Below, one piece after another: positions 14,863-22,498 of a stretch of 25,268 nt of DNA (the first letter of the stretch is position 1; each line of letters starts with the position of its first letter). The stretch comes from an uncultured Bdellovibrio sp. GTDB taxonomy: Bacteria; Bdellovibrionota; Bdellovibrionia; Bdellovibrionales; Bdellovibrionaceae. The notes under the pieces were generated by a model that worked only from the letters and a program-made list of their open reading frames with translations, did no database searches and was not told the origin of the DNA. The stretch spans positions 1-25,268 of the forward strand of contig NZ_CAMLDV010000038.1 of NCBI RefSeq assembly GCF_946478835.1. The letters run 5' to 3'. Position numbers and translations under genes: made by a program.

Positions 14863-16541
14863 AGAGTTTTCTTAAGCTCTTCCAGCGATTGCGCGATCTT
14901 TTTATATCTTTCTAACTTTGCTTCCGGCAAAGCCAATGCGCGTTCAATGGATTTTTTAGCTTCTTCTTTTTGATTCAACTCTTTTTGGGTTTGCGCCAAA
15001 AGTTGCAAGTTTTGCAAGCGCCACTCGGGCCCCAATTCGACAGCTTTGACTGCTTCTGGAAGAGCCTTCGCATGTTCCTTGTTACGAGAGTAAAAACGCG
15101 CCAGTCTCATGTGATAAACGTAAGTATCTGGATACGCTTCCACCAATTTCACAAGCCACGCTTCTTCTTCCGCTTTCATGCCCGCAGTTCTGAAATACGA
15201 TTGGCCCGTCATGATTTCGCCGGGACGTTTTGCACTTAAATCTTTTTTCGTCAGAAGATCTTTTAACTGCGTGACGATTTGTTTTGCAATGTCATCCTTT
15301 TTTAAAGCTTTTGCAGAGGAAATCCATACGGACATCACTTCTTCTTGTTCAAAAGGCTTTAAATCTGAAACACTCCAAGCCGTAAAAAACTCGTGAGACT
15401 TTTGTGCTGAGCCCGCGATTGCTGGAAGAAGCTCCATGTTTTTATTTAGCTCTGCCTTAACGTCTTCAGGCAGACCTTTTTTGTCTTCAGCATAAAGTGC
15501 CGCCAGGTCATTACGTGCGGAGGCTGCTGTGTAAGAATTCGGATCTTGCGCAATCCATTTCTTCAAAACTTGAATGTAACCGTCGCGGTCTTTTTTATCT
15601 TTTTCATTTTTTTCAGCCCACAAGCCCATTTCAGCATAAGCATAAAAAGCCGATTTATCTTGAAGCTTCTCATACCATTTCACAGCCGCTGCCATATCGA
15701 GCTTATTGAAAGCGTTTTCGGCCATCTTCATTTGTGCTGTGCGATCTCCGGCTTCCGCTTGCTTTTCGAGTTCTACCAAGGATGTTGTTTTCTTTAAAGC
15801 CGCCGTCAGTTCTTGAGAAAGACTCTTCGCCGGTTTGAAATCCAGGCTGCGATAAAGTTCCTCACCTTGCGCGTTTAAAATCAAAAGTGTCGGGAGGGCT
15901 TTGATTTGATATTTATCACCGAAAGCCTTATTCACGGCGAGGTCTGAATTGAGCGCCACCTTCACTAGCTTTTTAGTCGCACCTTTAAACTCTTTTGTGC
16001 CAAACACTTCTGTTTCGAGGCGAACGCATGCTGGGCACCAAGGAGCACCGTAATCTACCAAAACCAGTTTTTTCTCTTTGTCGGCTTTCTTAAGGGCTGC
16101 TTCGATATTGTTCTCGATAAAGCCATGAGAATTCATATGCACTTTATCTGATTTCACGGATTTTTCTTGAGAAGCCTGAACACTAGCCGACGCTACCGCA
16201 CTGCCTGCGCCTGCCAACAATTTACCGGATTTTAACATGTAATCGTATTTATGTTCTTCACAGACAGTTTTTTTGTCATCACAGACATAAAAACTCACTT
16301 GGAAAGATTTACCTTCGGCTTTGCCAAGATCAAAGATCAATTCTTTTTCTTCTTTCTTAACAGGGGTGCTTTCTTGGCCTGCGACCATCAGACTTGCCGG
16401 AGCCTCTTTATTAAAGTGAAAACCTGCAGCTACGTGGCCGACTAATTTCGTTTTTTCGACTTGAAGTGTGGCTTTTCCGTCAGACAAACGTGCATAAGCG
16501 CCTAAGGATAGAAAGAGAGACATTATTATTAGAGACTTCAT
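14859..16541 (-). CDS. Periplasmic thioredoxin-domain protein with DsbD-like N-domain and TPR-type C-region
   Basis: Exported protein of 560 residues from the ATG at 16541. That start has a GGAGAGGAG site five bases upstream, so a longer reading to 16562 is not favoured. Residues 1-17 form a signal peptide ending AYA. About 20-104 resembles a DsbD alpha-type domain, with two cysteines at 87 and 94. About 138-235 is a thioredoxin fold with WC169-P-A-C172 and cis-Pro217. About 250-560 is helical repeat sequence of TPR type, including pairs such as KWYEKLQDKSAFYAYAEMGLWAEK and the C-terminal LERYKKIAQSLEEL. No transmembrane domain of DsbD itself is present. A thiol reductase for partner proteins held by the TPR region is inferred. 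Confidence 0.83.
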   Translation of the reverse strand: MKSLIIMSLFLSLGAYARLSDGKATLQVEKTKLVGHVAAGFHFNKEAPASLMVAGQESTPVKKEEKELIFDLGKAEGKSFQVSFYVCDDKKTVCEEHKYDYMLKSGKLLAGAGSAVASASVQASQEKSVKSDKVHMNSHGFIENNIEAALKKADKEKKLVLVDYGAPWCPACVRLETEVFGTKEFKGATKKLVKVALNSDLAVNKAFGDKYQIKALPTLLILNAQGEELYRSLDFKPAKSLSQELTAALKKTTSLVELEKQAEAGDRTAQMKMAENAFNKLDMAAAVKWYEKLQDKSAFYAYAEMGLWAEKNEKDKKDRDGYIQVLKKWIAQDPNSYTAASARNDLAALYAEDKKGLPEDVKAELNKNMELLPAIAGSAQKSHEFFTAWSVSDLKPFEQEEVMSVWISSAKALKKDDIAKQIVTQLKDLLTKKDLSAKRPGEIMTGQSYFRTAGMKAEEEAWLVKLVEAYPDTYVYHMRLARFYSRNKEHAKALPEAVKAVELGPEWRLQNLQLLAQTQKELNQKEEAKKSIERALALPEAKLERYKKIAQSLEELKKTL

Positions 16542-16546
16542 AAAAA

Positions 16547-16555
16547 CTCCTCTCC
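16547..16555 (-). promoter_or_regulatory. Ribosome binding site deciding the thioredoxin-TPR start
   Basis: The minus strand reads GGAGAGGAG five bases before the ATG at 16541. The signal peptide begins at this ATG, which makes the longer start at 16562 unlikely. Confidence 0.7.
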
Positions 16556-16677
16556 GCATCATATTCTCAATTCACTTTCATCTTCAATGCTTTTTCATTT
16601 ACGCGGATAAACCATAGAAAGATTGTGCTCGCTTCTCACATTGGATATCTCAGCAGCTCACAAACAAGGAGTTTTAG

Positions 16678-17667
16678 ATGAAATTGCTAGTAGCAGCTCT
16701 TCTCTTGACTGTTTCTACAGTGGCCGCTCAAGCGGAAACATTGACTATCTACACAGACCGCCCGACAGCGCGTCTGCAACCTCTCGCAGATCAATTCAAA
16801 GCTGAAAAAGGCGTTGACGTTGTTATCGTTGAAAAAGCTTATGCGGACGTTCTTGCACAACTTCAGACAGAAGGTGCAGCAACTCCTGCGGATCTTATTT
16901 TCACTAAAGACCTCGTTTTCTTGTCCGATCTTACAAACAAAGGTCTTTTGCAACCATTGACAAATGCCTCTGTTAAATCAAGCGTGGCTCCTGCGATGAA
17001 AGATCAAAATGACCACTGGGTGGCTGTGACTTACAGAGCACGCACTTTGGTTTACGATTCTTCTCGCGTAAAAGCGTCTGAGCTTTCTAACTACGAAGAC
17101 TTGGCTGACGCTAAATGGGCGGGTCGCGTGTGCATGAGAACTTCTAAAGGCACTTACAATGTTGCTTTGATCGCAAGCCTTGTTCACCACAAAGGTGAAG
17201 CGCAAGCAAAAAACATCATGTCTGGCATCCTTGATAATTTGGCCGTTGATGTTTTCCCGAATGACACAGCGATGATGACGGCGATGGCAAACGGCATCTG
17301 TGATGTAGGTATTGCAAACACTTACTATCTTGCGGGCATGGTTCAACAAAATCCGAACTTCCCAATCAAACCTCTTTTCGCAAACCAAGACACCACAGGC
17401 GTTCACGTCAATGGTTCTGGTATCGGTATCGTGAAGTACTCACAAAAAGCGGCTCTTGCACAAGAATTCATCTCTTTGATGTTGCAAGAACCTGCGCAAC
17501 TTCACTTGTCTTCTAGCCACTTGGAATATCCAGCAGCTTTGGGCGTGACTCCGAACACGTTGATCAAAGACTGGGGTACTTTCAAAGCGGACGCGACAAA
17601 CTGGTCTGTGATCGGTGAGCAAGTTCCAGCTGCTCAACGTATCATCAAGGAACTTGACTATAAGTAA
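16678..17667 (+). CDS. Periplasmic ferric-iron-type substrate-binding protein
   Basis: ABC-type solute-binding protein of 329 residues, of the class typified by FbpA/FutA/SfuA. A signal peptide (1-19) ends AQA. LTIYTDRP at the start of the mature protein and FTKDLVFLSDLTNKGLLQPL (75-94) are group signatures. A paired tyrosine at Y216-Y217 in NTYYLAG matches the ferric-ion ligands of FbpA. G149-R-V-C-M-R resembles the FutA block. It should bind Fe3+ or a ferric chelate in the periplasm. A TonB-dependent receptor gene starts two bases after its stop, so the two are co-transcribed. No permease or ATPase gene is nearby. The ATG has AAGGAG six bases upstream. I saw no Fur-like palindrome in the 115-base upstream region. 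Confidence 0.9.
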   Translation: MKLLVAALLLTVSTVAAQAETLTIYTDRPTARLQPLADQFKAEKGVDVVIVEKAYADVLAQLQTEGAATPADLIFTKDLVFLSDLTNKGLLQPLTNASVKSSVAPAMKDQNDHWVAVTYRARTLVYDSSRVKASELSNYEDLADAKWAGRVCMRTSKGTYNVALIASLVHHKGEAQAKNIMSGILDNLAVDVFPNDTAMMTAMANGICDVGIANTYYLAGMVQQNPNFPIKPLFANQDTTGVHVNGSGIGIVKYSQKAALAQEFISLMLQEPAQLHLSSSHLEYPAALGVTPNTLIKDWGTFKADATNWSVIGEQVPAAQRIIKELDYK

Positions 17668-17669
17668 TC

Positions 17670-19877
17670 ATGAATAAGTTCTTTCAAACTCTTATTTTAA
17701 TTTCTTTCTTCGGCCTGAACTCTCAGGCCGAAGACGTTTCTGAGGTCTCAGCAAAAATGTCTGAGCTCGGCCCCGTGAAGGTGATCGGCAGTTCTGAAGA
17801 AGAACTGACTCAACCCAGTTCCGCGCATTTTATCAGTAAAGAAAAGCTCGAACTTCAACAGCAATCCGACGTGAACCGTGTGCTTAAACAAGTTCCCGGT
17901 GTTTATGTTCGCGAGGAAGATGGTTTTGGTTTGCGCCCGAATATCGGTCTTCGCGGCACTCATCCCGATCGCAGTAAAAAAATCGTCATCTTGGAAGATG
18001 GAATTCTGGTTGGTCCTGCACCCTATTCAGCTCCCGCGGCTTACTACACTCCTTTTATGAGTAAGATTGAGTCGCTCGAAGTTTTTAAAGGTGTGGCCTC
18101 TGTTCCGTATGGCCCGAACTCCATTGGTGGTGCGATCAATTACATCACTCGCAGTATTCCTAAAAACGACGCAAATGAAGTCGAATTGGCGGCGGGAACT
18201 TTTAATACGCAAAAATATCGCGGCAATATTGCCCGAGTTTTTGACCGTGGTGGTGTGATGCTCGAAGGCACGCACATGCAAACGGATGGTTTTAAGAAAC
18301 TGGATTCCGGCGATAAAACTGGATTTTCCAAAAATGATTTCTTGCTGAAGGGTGAATACCATCTTGATGGTGATAAACGTCATTCTTTGCAAATGAAAGT
18401 CGGCTACGCCAATGAACTTTCTGATGAAACCTATTTGGGACTTTCATTGGATGATTTCGATGCGTCTCCGTTCCGTCGTTACAACGCTTCTGAAAAAGAT
18501 TTGATGGATTGGCAGCATGAGCAATATCAGCTGACGTACAAAGCCCAGGTTCAGGAAAATTGGGGCGTTTGGGCGACGGTCTATCACAACAAATTCCATC
18601 GTGACTGGCGTCGCTTTGACGGATTTAGGGACGGAAGTATCAAAATCAATTCTGTTCTGTTAAATCCTTCCGGCCCCCAAGATCAGCTTTATCACGATAT
18701 TCTGACTGGAAATGCGGACTCTGCTTCTTCAGGAAGTAATGCGACAGACATCGCTGTTTTAAACAACAATAGATATTTTTACAGTCAGGGCATTCAATTT
18801 GGCTCCTTTTCCGCGCACACCGCGGGAACGTGGACTCATCAGGTGAGTTTAGGTCTTCGCCTGCACGATGATCAGATTCGCCGCGACCATACTAAACGTT
18901 ATTACTCGATGGCGAACAGTCATTTGGTAAGCACGGGCGAAGCAGCTTCTCAAAAAGATTTGAATCGTGACACAACTCAATCGGTTGCTATCACAGCAAG
19001 TGACGAGATGCTGGTTGAAGCTGTTCCTGGATTAAAGATCACGACGACGGGTCGCTTTGAAACTGTCAATTATTCTGCACAGAATGATTTGACGAACACG
19101 ACAACCAACGGTTCTGAGAATTTCTTTGTACCGGGTCTTGGCGTTCTTCAACAATTCACAGATCGCTGGTCGGCTTTTGCTGGCATCAACCGTGGATACT
19201 CCATTGTAGGTCCTGGACAAACTCAAAGCAGCAAGCCTGAAGAAAGTGTGAACTACGAAGCTGGCGTTCGCTACTCTAATGCCGATCAGGAATTTTTCGT
19301 CGAGGGCATCGGGTTTTGGAACGACTATCAAAACATCAAAGACACATGTTCTTTCTCATCAGGTTGCACAACCGGAGATTTAGATCAAACCTTTGACGGT
19401 GGTAAAGCATTGATCACAGGCCTTGAGGCCCGAGTGCAAAAAGGATTTCAGTATAAGACCGTCTATATTCCTGTGGGACTGAATGCGACCTTCACGAAAG
19501 CGGAATTTAAAAATGATTTCAGTTCTAATAATGAAGTCTGGGGCAATGGAACAATTCATTCCGGAGACCCGCTGCCTTATGTCCCTGAAACTCAATACAG
19601 CTTAAGTGTGGGTGCTCAATACAAGAAATTCACGCAAGAAGTTGTTCTTTCTTGGACTGGCAAGATGTACAACGAATCTGTGGCTGCCAACAGACAAGAA
19701 GTCGCGGCTTACGGGATTGTCGATTGGAGTTTAAAATACCAATACGACAAAGCAGGCTCCGTCTATGCTCGTCTGGATAACATCTTGGATCGTGAGTACT
19801 TGGTTTCGATGAAACCTTACGGTGCTCGTCCCGGCAAGGCTCGCAGTGTTCTTGTAGGCCTCAAACATTATTTCTAA
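17670..19877 (+). CDS. TonB-dependent receptor, FecA-like
   Basis: Outer-membrane TonB-dependent receptor of 735 residues. The signal peptide (1-20) ends SQA. A short TonB-box-like GPVKVIG is at 34-40. The plug (about 45-163) carries VLKQVPGVYVREEDGFGLRPNIGLRG and VEVFKG-type plug signatures (SLEVFKG, YGPNSIGGAINYITR). The rest is a barrel of alternating strands, ending in GLKHYF with the C-terminal aromatic residue typical of outer-membrane proteins. FecA-like (ferric citrate) receptors share this plug pattern. The substrate is inferred from the adjoining ferric-binding protein gene, whose stop is two bases upstream. A hairpin terminator lies downstream. Two cysteines in one extracellular-type loop (TCSFSSGCTTG, about residues 555-565) may pair. 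Confidence 0.92.
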   Translation: MNKFFQTLILISFFGLNSQAEDVSEVSAKMSELGPVKVIGSSEEELTQPSSAHFISKEKLELQQQSDVNRVLKQVPGVYVREEDGFGLRPNIGLRGTHPDRSKKIVILEDGILVGPAPYSAPAAYYTPFMSKIESLEVFKGVASVPYGPNSIGGAINYITRSIPKNDANEVELAAGTFNTQKYRGNIARVFDRGGVMLEGTHMQTDGFKKLDSGDKTGFSKNDFLLKGEYHLDGDKRHSLQMKVGYANELSDETYLGLSLDDFDASPFRRYNASEKDLMDWQHEQYQLTYKAQVQENWGVWATVYHNKFHRDWRRFDGFRDGSIKINSVLLNPSGPQDQLYHDILTGNADSASSGSNATDIAVLNNNRYFYSQGIQFGSFSAHTAGTWTHQVSLGLRLHDDQIRRDHTKRYYSMANSHLVSTGEAASQKDLNRDTTQSVAITASDEMLVEAVPGLKITTTGRFETVNYSAQNDLTNTTTNGSENFFVPGLGVLQQFTDRWSAFAGINRGYSIVGPGQTQSSKPEESVNYEAGVRYSNADQEFFVEGIGFWNDYQNIKDTCSFSSGCTTGDLDQTFDGGKALITGLEARVQKGFQYKTVYIPVGLNATFTKAEFKNDFSSNNEVWGNGTIHSGDPLPYVPETQYSLSVGAQYKKFTQEVVLSWTGKMYNESVAANRQEVAAYGIVDWSLKYQYDKAGSVYARLDNILDREYLVSMKPYGARPGKARSVLVGLKHYF

Positions 19878-19878
19878 A

Positions 19879-19916
19879 AATCTGCGGAGGAAGATCTCAA
19901 CTTCCTCCGTTATTTT
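19879..19916. terminator. Hairpin terminator between convergent receptor and desaturase genes
   Basis: CGGAGGAAG (19885-19893) pairs with CTTCCTCCG (19901-19909) around a seven-base loop. The minus side runs into AGATTTTT. The plus side has only TATTTTA. It probably serves both convergent genes. Confidence 0.7.
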
Positions 19917-20871
19917 AAGACTTTCTTAAAAGTTTCTTTCCTAAAGTGACAAACGGAGCTTTGTAATGCTCCCACAAAGATTTTCGGAATCTTTCGTTCA
20001 AACCAAAACGAAGTTTTGAAACCTCTTTAGAAAAAACCAAAGATCCAAACAAACCATCCCAAACCGCGAGACTGACTCCAAAGTTTTTATCATAATGATG
20101 AACGTCTTTGGAGTGATGCACTTGGTGTTGAATAGGACTGATCAAAAATCTCTCAAATGGACCAAAGCTCAAGGGAATATGACTGTGGCGAAGGTTTGCT
20201 CCGACCAAATTAAAAATAAAACCAAAGCCATTGATACCTAACAATGTCCAAAGCGAGAAGCTTGAACCAAATAAGAAAATAAAGACACCAATGGCAACAC
20301 CTAAGCTTAAACTATTTCGCAAAATGGCGAGAACGGACTCAACGGGATGCGCGCGATACAAAGTCACAGGAGTTAAAACCCGAGCACTGTGATGCAGTTT
20401 ATGAAACTCCCACAGCCAAGGGATCTTGTGCATCAACCAATGGTGAAAGAAACGCAAAAAATCATCCCATACGAAAACAGCCAATGTGAAAAGCACCAGA
20501 TCCGCATTGCTTATCGGGATATTTAAAAGATCACCGCCATTAAATTTCACTAAAAAACGGATGACAGCTTGAGAGATATGAAAACTTCCTTCAAACAAAG
20601 GGACGAAGAGGAAGCTTTTAAAGAGCGCATTTAGGAAATAAATCAAATAATCCTGTTTCGTTGAGTGATTCCACCAATACTTTTTGCGCAAAACCCAACG
20701 GCTTAAAAGCATTTTTAGCGGCATTTTCTTCTGACGGGCCACGATCCACAGAACCACGATAACCAAGAGCAAGCTGGAAATAATATTGACGTGATAAAGC
20801 CTTGATGTGGGCTCATCAAATTGAAAGAGTAATTTTTGCAAACGAGTCCAATTTTCGGGTTGCTCAAGCAT
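19915..20871 (-). CDS. Sterol desaturase / fatty acid hydroxylase family membrane protein
   Basis: Integral membrane di-iron oxygenase of the PF04116 family, 318 residues from the ATG at 20871. The eight-His ligand set is visible in motifs H144-x3-H148 (HHWLMH), H157-KLHH161 and H249-QVHH253, with further His nearby (HSHIP, DVHHYDKNFG). Hydrophobic segments surround them (about 27-45, 80-95, 124-140, 185-225). It would hydroxylate or desaturate a lipid or sterol-like substrate; the substrate is unknown. A TTG at 20919 with GAGG upstream gives 16 more polar residues and is a possible alternative start. The ATG has AAAGG only one base before it, which is too close to count as a good site. Convergent with the TonB receptor gene; no operon partner. 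Confidence 0.86.
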   Translation of the reverse strand: MLEQPENWTRLQKLLFQFDEPTSRLYHVNIISSLLLVIVVLWIVARQKKMPLKMLLSRWVLRKKYWWNHSTKQDYLIYFLNALFKSFLFVPLFEGSFHISQAVIRFLVKFNGGDLLNIPISNADLVLFTLAVFVWDDFLRFFHHWLMHKIPWLWEFHKLHHSARVLTPVTLYRAHPVESVLAILRNSLSLGVAIGVFIFLFGSSFSLWTLLGINGFGFIFNLVGANLRHSHIPLSFGPFERFLISPIQHQVHHSKDVHHYDKNFGVSLAVWDGLFGSLVFSKEVSKLRFGLNERFRKSLWEHYKAPFVTLGKKLLRKS

Positions 20872-20974
20872 GCCTTTTGTTAGCACACAGGAACGATTTT
20901 CACACTTTTTTCTCAACAATCCTCAATGAGTTTTCAACTATGCCCCTGAGGCCATGAAAACTTGTCACAGGGAG

Positions 20975-21005
20975 GGTCTTTCAGGCACAAAGACCGTTCT
21001 GAAAG
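20975..21005 (+). promoter_or_regulatory. Mutually exclusive leader hairpins before the imelysin gene
   Basis: GGTCTTT (20975-20981) can pair with AAAGACC (20989-20995). CTTTCAG (20978-20984) can pair with CTGAAAG (20999-21005). They share bases, so only one can form. The second ends two bases before the GAGGG ribosome site at 21007-21011. A regulatory role is only a hypothesis. Confidence 0.35.
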
Positions 21006-21014
21006 TGAGGGCTT

Positions 21015-22316
21015 ATGCACGCGAAAAATCTGATTTTGAAGGTGTCTTTGGCTTTAGCGACGTGTTTATTAACTGCTTCTTGTTCGGACTTTTTTAAGAA
21101 CGAAAAAACAGCTCGCAATGGCGGCAACAACACGCCTCAACAAAACCAAGGTGAATCTCTTCCCGGTGAATTTCAAAAACCGAATGAAGGTGCGTTTTCA
21201 GAACAAAAAATGCTGATCAATATCGGTACAAACATAATTGCTCGTGCGGTAGAAGATTTTAACACACAAGTTCCTGTATTGCGTGGTTCCCTTAGTCAGT
21301 ACTGCGAAGCTTTGGCGACAGGCTCTCTGGCTCGCCGTGAAGAAACTCAAGTGCAATTAGATTGGGAACGCGCAATGCTTTCCTTCCACACGGTTCAGGC
21401 AGCTCCTTTTGGTCCCTTGATGGACAATGGACGCTTTTTAAATGATTACCTTTATTCTTGGCCTTACCTCAACACTTGCGACATCGATAAAAAAGCTTAC
21501 GAAAACTCAAAATCTCCTATCGGCAGTGACAGCTTGATTTTCAACGTTCGCGGTTTGGCGGCTATTGAATATCTCCTTTTTGAAAAGTCGTTGAAATCCA
21601 CATGCAATCCTAGAGCAAATCCTGCCATGGCAGAATGGAATGCTCGCGAGGAACAGCAAAAGAAACTGGATCGCTGCTTGTGGGCGCAAGAGTTGGCAAA
21701 AGACGTAGAAACAAAAGCTAAATCTTTGAACAACGCTTGGTCTTTGCAAGGTGGTAACTTTACCAAAGCTTTGATTGATGGTTCTCGTTATGTGGGACTA
21801 AAAGAATCTATCAATGCTGTGACGGATGCTTTGGCCAATATTGAAAAAATCAAAGATTTGAAACTCGGTCGTCCTTTGGCTCGCCACAAAGATTGCACAG
21901 AAGACAAGTGTCCCCGTGATGTCGAGCATATCTATTCGGGTCTTTCTTTAGCGGCCGCTGAAGCTCAGCTTAAAGGTTTCAAAGCGATCTTTACTGGCAG
22001 CTATTCCGCACAGCCAGGATTTGGTTTTGATGACCTGCTGGCACAATCAGGACGCGCGGATGTTTCTGAGAGAGTTCTTCTCGCGTTAGATAAAGCGATT
22101 TCTTCACTTCAAGCCGCACAAGAAAAAGGGTCTTTGTTAGAACAAATCGAAGCGATGAATCCAACTCTTTGCAAATCAACGACGATGACCGATCGTAAAG
22201 AAGAGATCTGCGCTGTTCACGCTGACGTTCGTGAAGTGGCTTTCCTTCTTAAGACAGAAGTTCTAGCGGCCTTGGCCCTGCGTGCGCCACCGACTCATCA
22301 AGGTGATAACGACTAA
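21015..22316 (+). CDS. Imelysin-family lipoprotein
   Basis: Lipoprotein of 433 residues. Signal with lipobox TASC, Cys23. Residues 30-60 are a Gly/Asn/Gln linker. The imelysin (M75) domain is about 65-425. The block W118-ERAMLSFHTVQAAPFGPL matches the family's first conserved motif. The second region reads G180-LAAIEYLLF: the family's G-x-H-x-x-E has its His replaced by Ala182, while Glu185 is kept. Imelysin proteins are iron-regulated envelope proteins linked to iron uptake; peptidase activity is doubtful. The gene lies downstream of the desaturase gene and about 1.1 kb from the TonB receptor, so an iron role fits the region. Start chosen for GAGGG four to five bases before the ATG. No EfeB/EfeU neighbours. 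Confidence 0.82.
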   Translation: MHAKNLILKVSLALATCLLTASCSDFFKNEKTARNGGNNTPQQNQGESLPGEFQKPNEGAFSEQKMLINIGTNIIARAVEDFNTQVPVLRGSLSQYCEALATGSLARREETQVQLDWERAMLSFHTVQAAPFGPLMDNGRFLNDYLYSWPYLNTCDIDKKAYENSKSPIGSDSLIFNVRGLAAIEYLLFEKSLKSTCNPRANPAMAEWNAREEQQKKLDRCLWAQELAKDVETKAKSLNNAWSLQGGNFTKALIDGSRYVGLKESINAVTDALANIEKIKDLKLGRPLARHKDCTEDKCPRDVEHIYSGLSLAAAEAQLKGFKAIFTGSYSAQPGFGFDDLLAQSGRADVSERVLLALDKAISSLQAAQEKGSLLEQIEAMNPTLCKSTTMTDRKEEICAVHADVREVAFLLKTEVLAALALRAPPTHQGDND

Positions 22317-22321
22317 AGGAA

Positions 22322-22380
22322 TTCGGAGCTCCTCGGCACAATGTGCATCGTTTTGAACATCTTTTGGTGGGTGCTCCGAA
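22322..22380 (+). repeat. Inverted repeat downstream of the imelysin gene
   Basis: TTCGGAGC (22322-22329) and GCTCCGAA (22373-22380) are perfectly complementary across a 43-base loop that contains a small GCAC/GTGC hairpin. No T tract follows. It lies just past the imelysin stop. Role unknown. Confidence 0.4.
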
Positions 22381-22451
22381 ACACAGTGCTAATTTTGTTG
22401 CCAGTGACGTTCTTTTAGACAGTTCATTATGTTCAAACACGTTTTATGAGA

Positions 22452-22474
22452 GCTAGAGGCCCCCAAACTCTAGC
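22452..22474 (+). repeat. Hairpin upstream of the lytic transglycosylase gene
   Basis: GCTAGAG (22452-22458) pairs with CTCTAGC (22468-22474) around a nine-base C-rich loop, 25 bases before the ATG. No T tract follows, so it is more likely a leader structure or operator than a terminator. Confidence 0.4.
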
Positions 22475-22498
22475 ATCACTCTTGCTCTGTAAGTAGGG

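Noticed and set aside
16563..16677. Fur box in the binding-protein upstream region
   Set aside because: No GATAAT-type hexamer array or palindrome was seen. A motif scan would be decisive.
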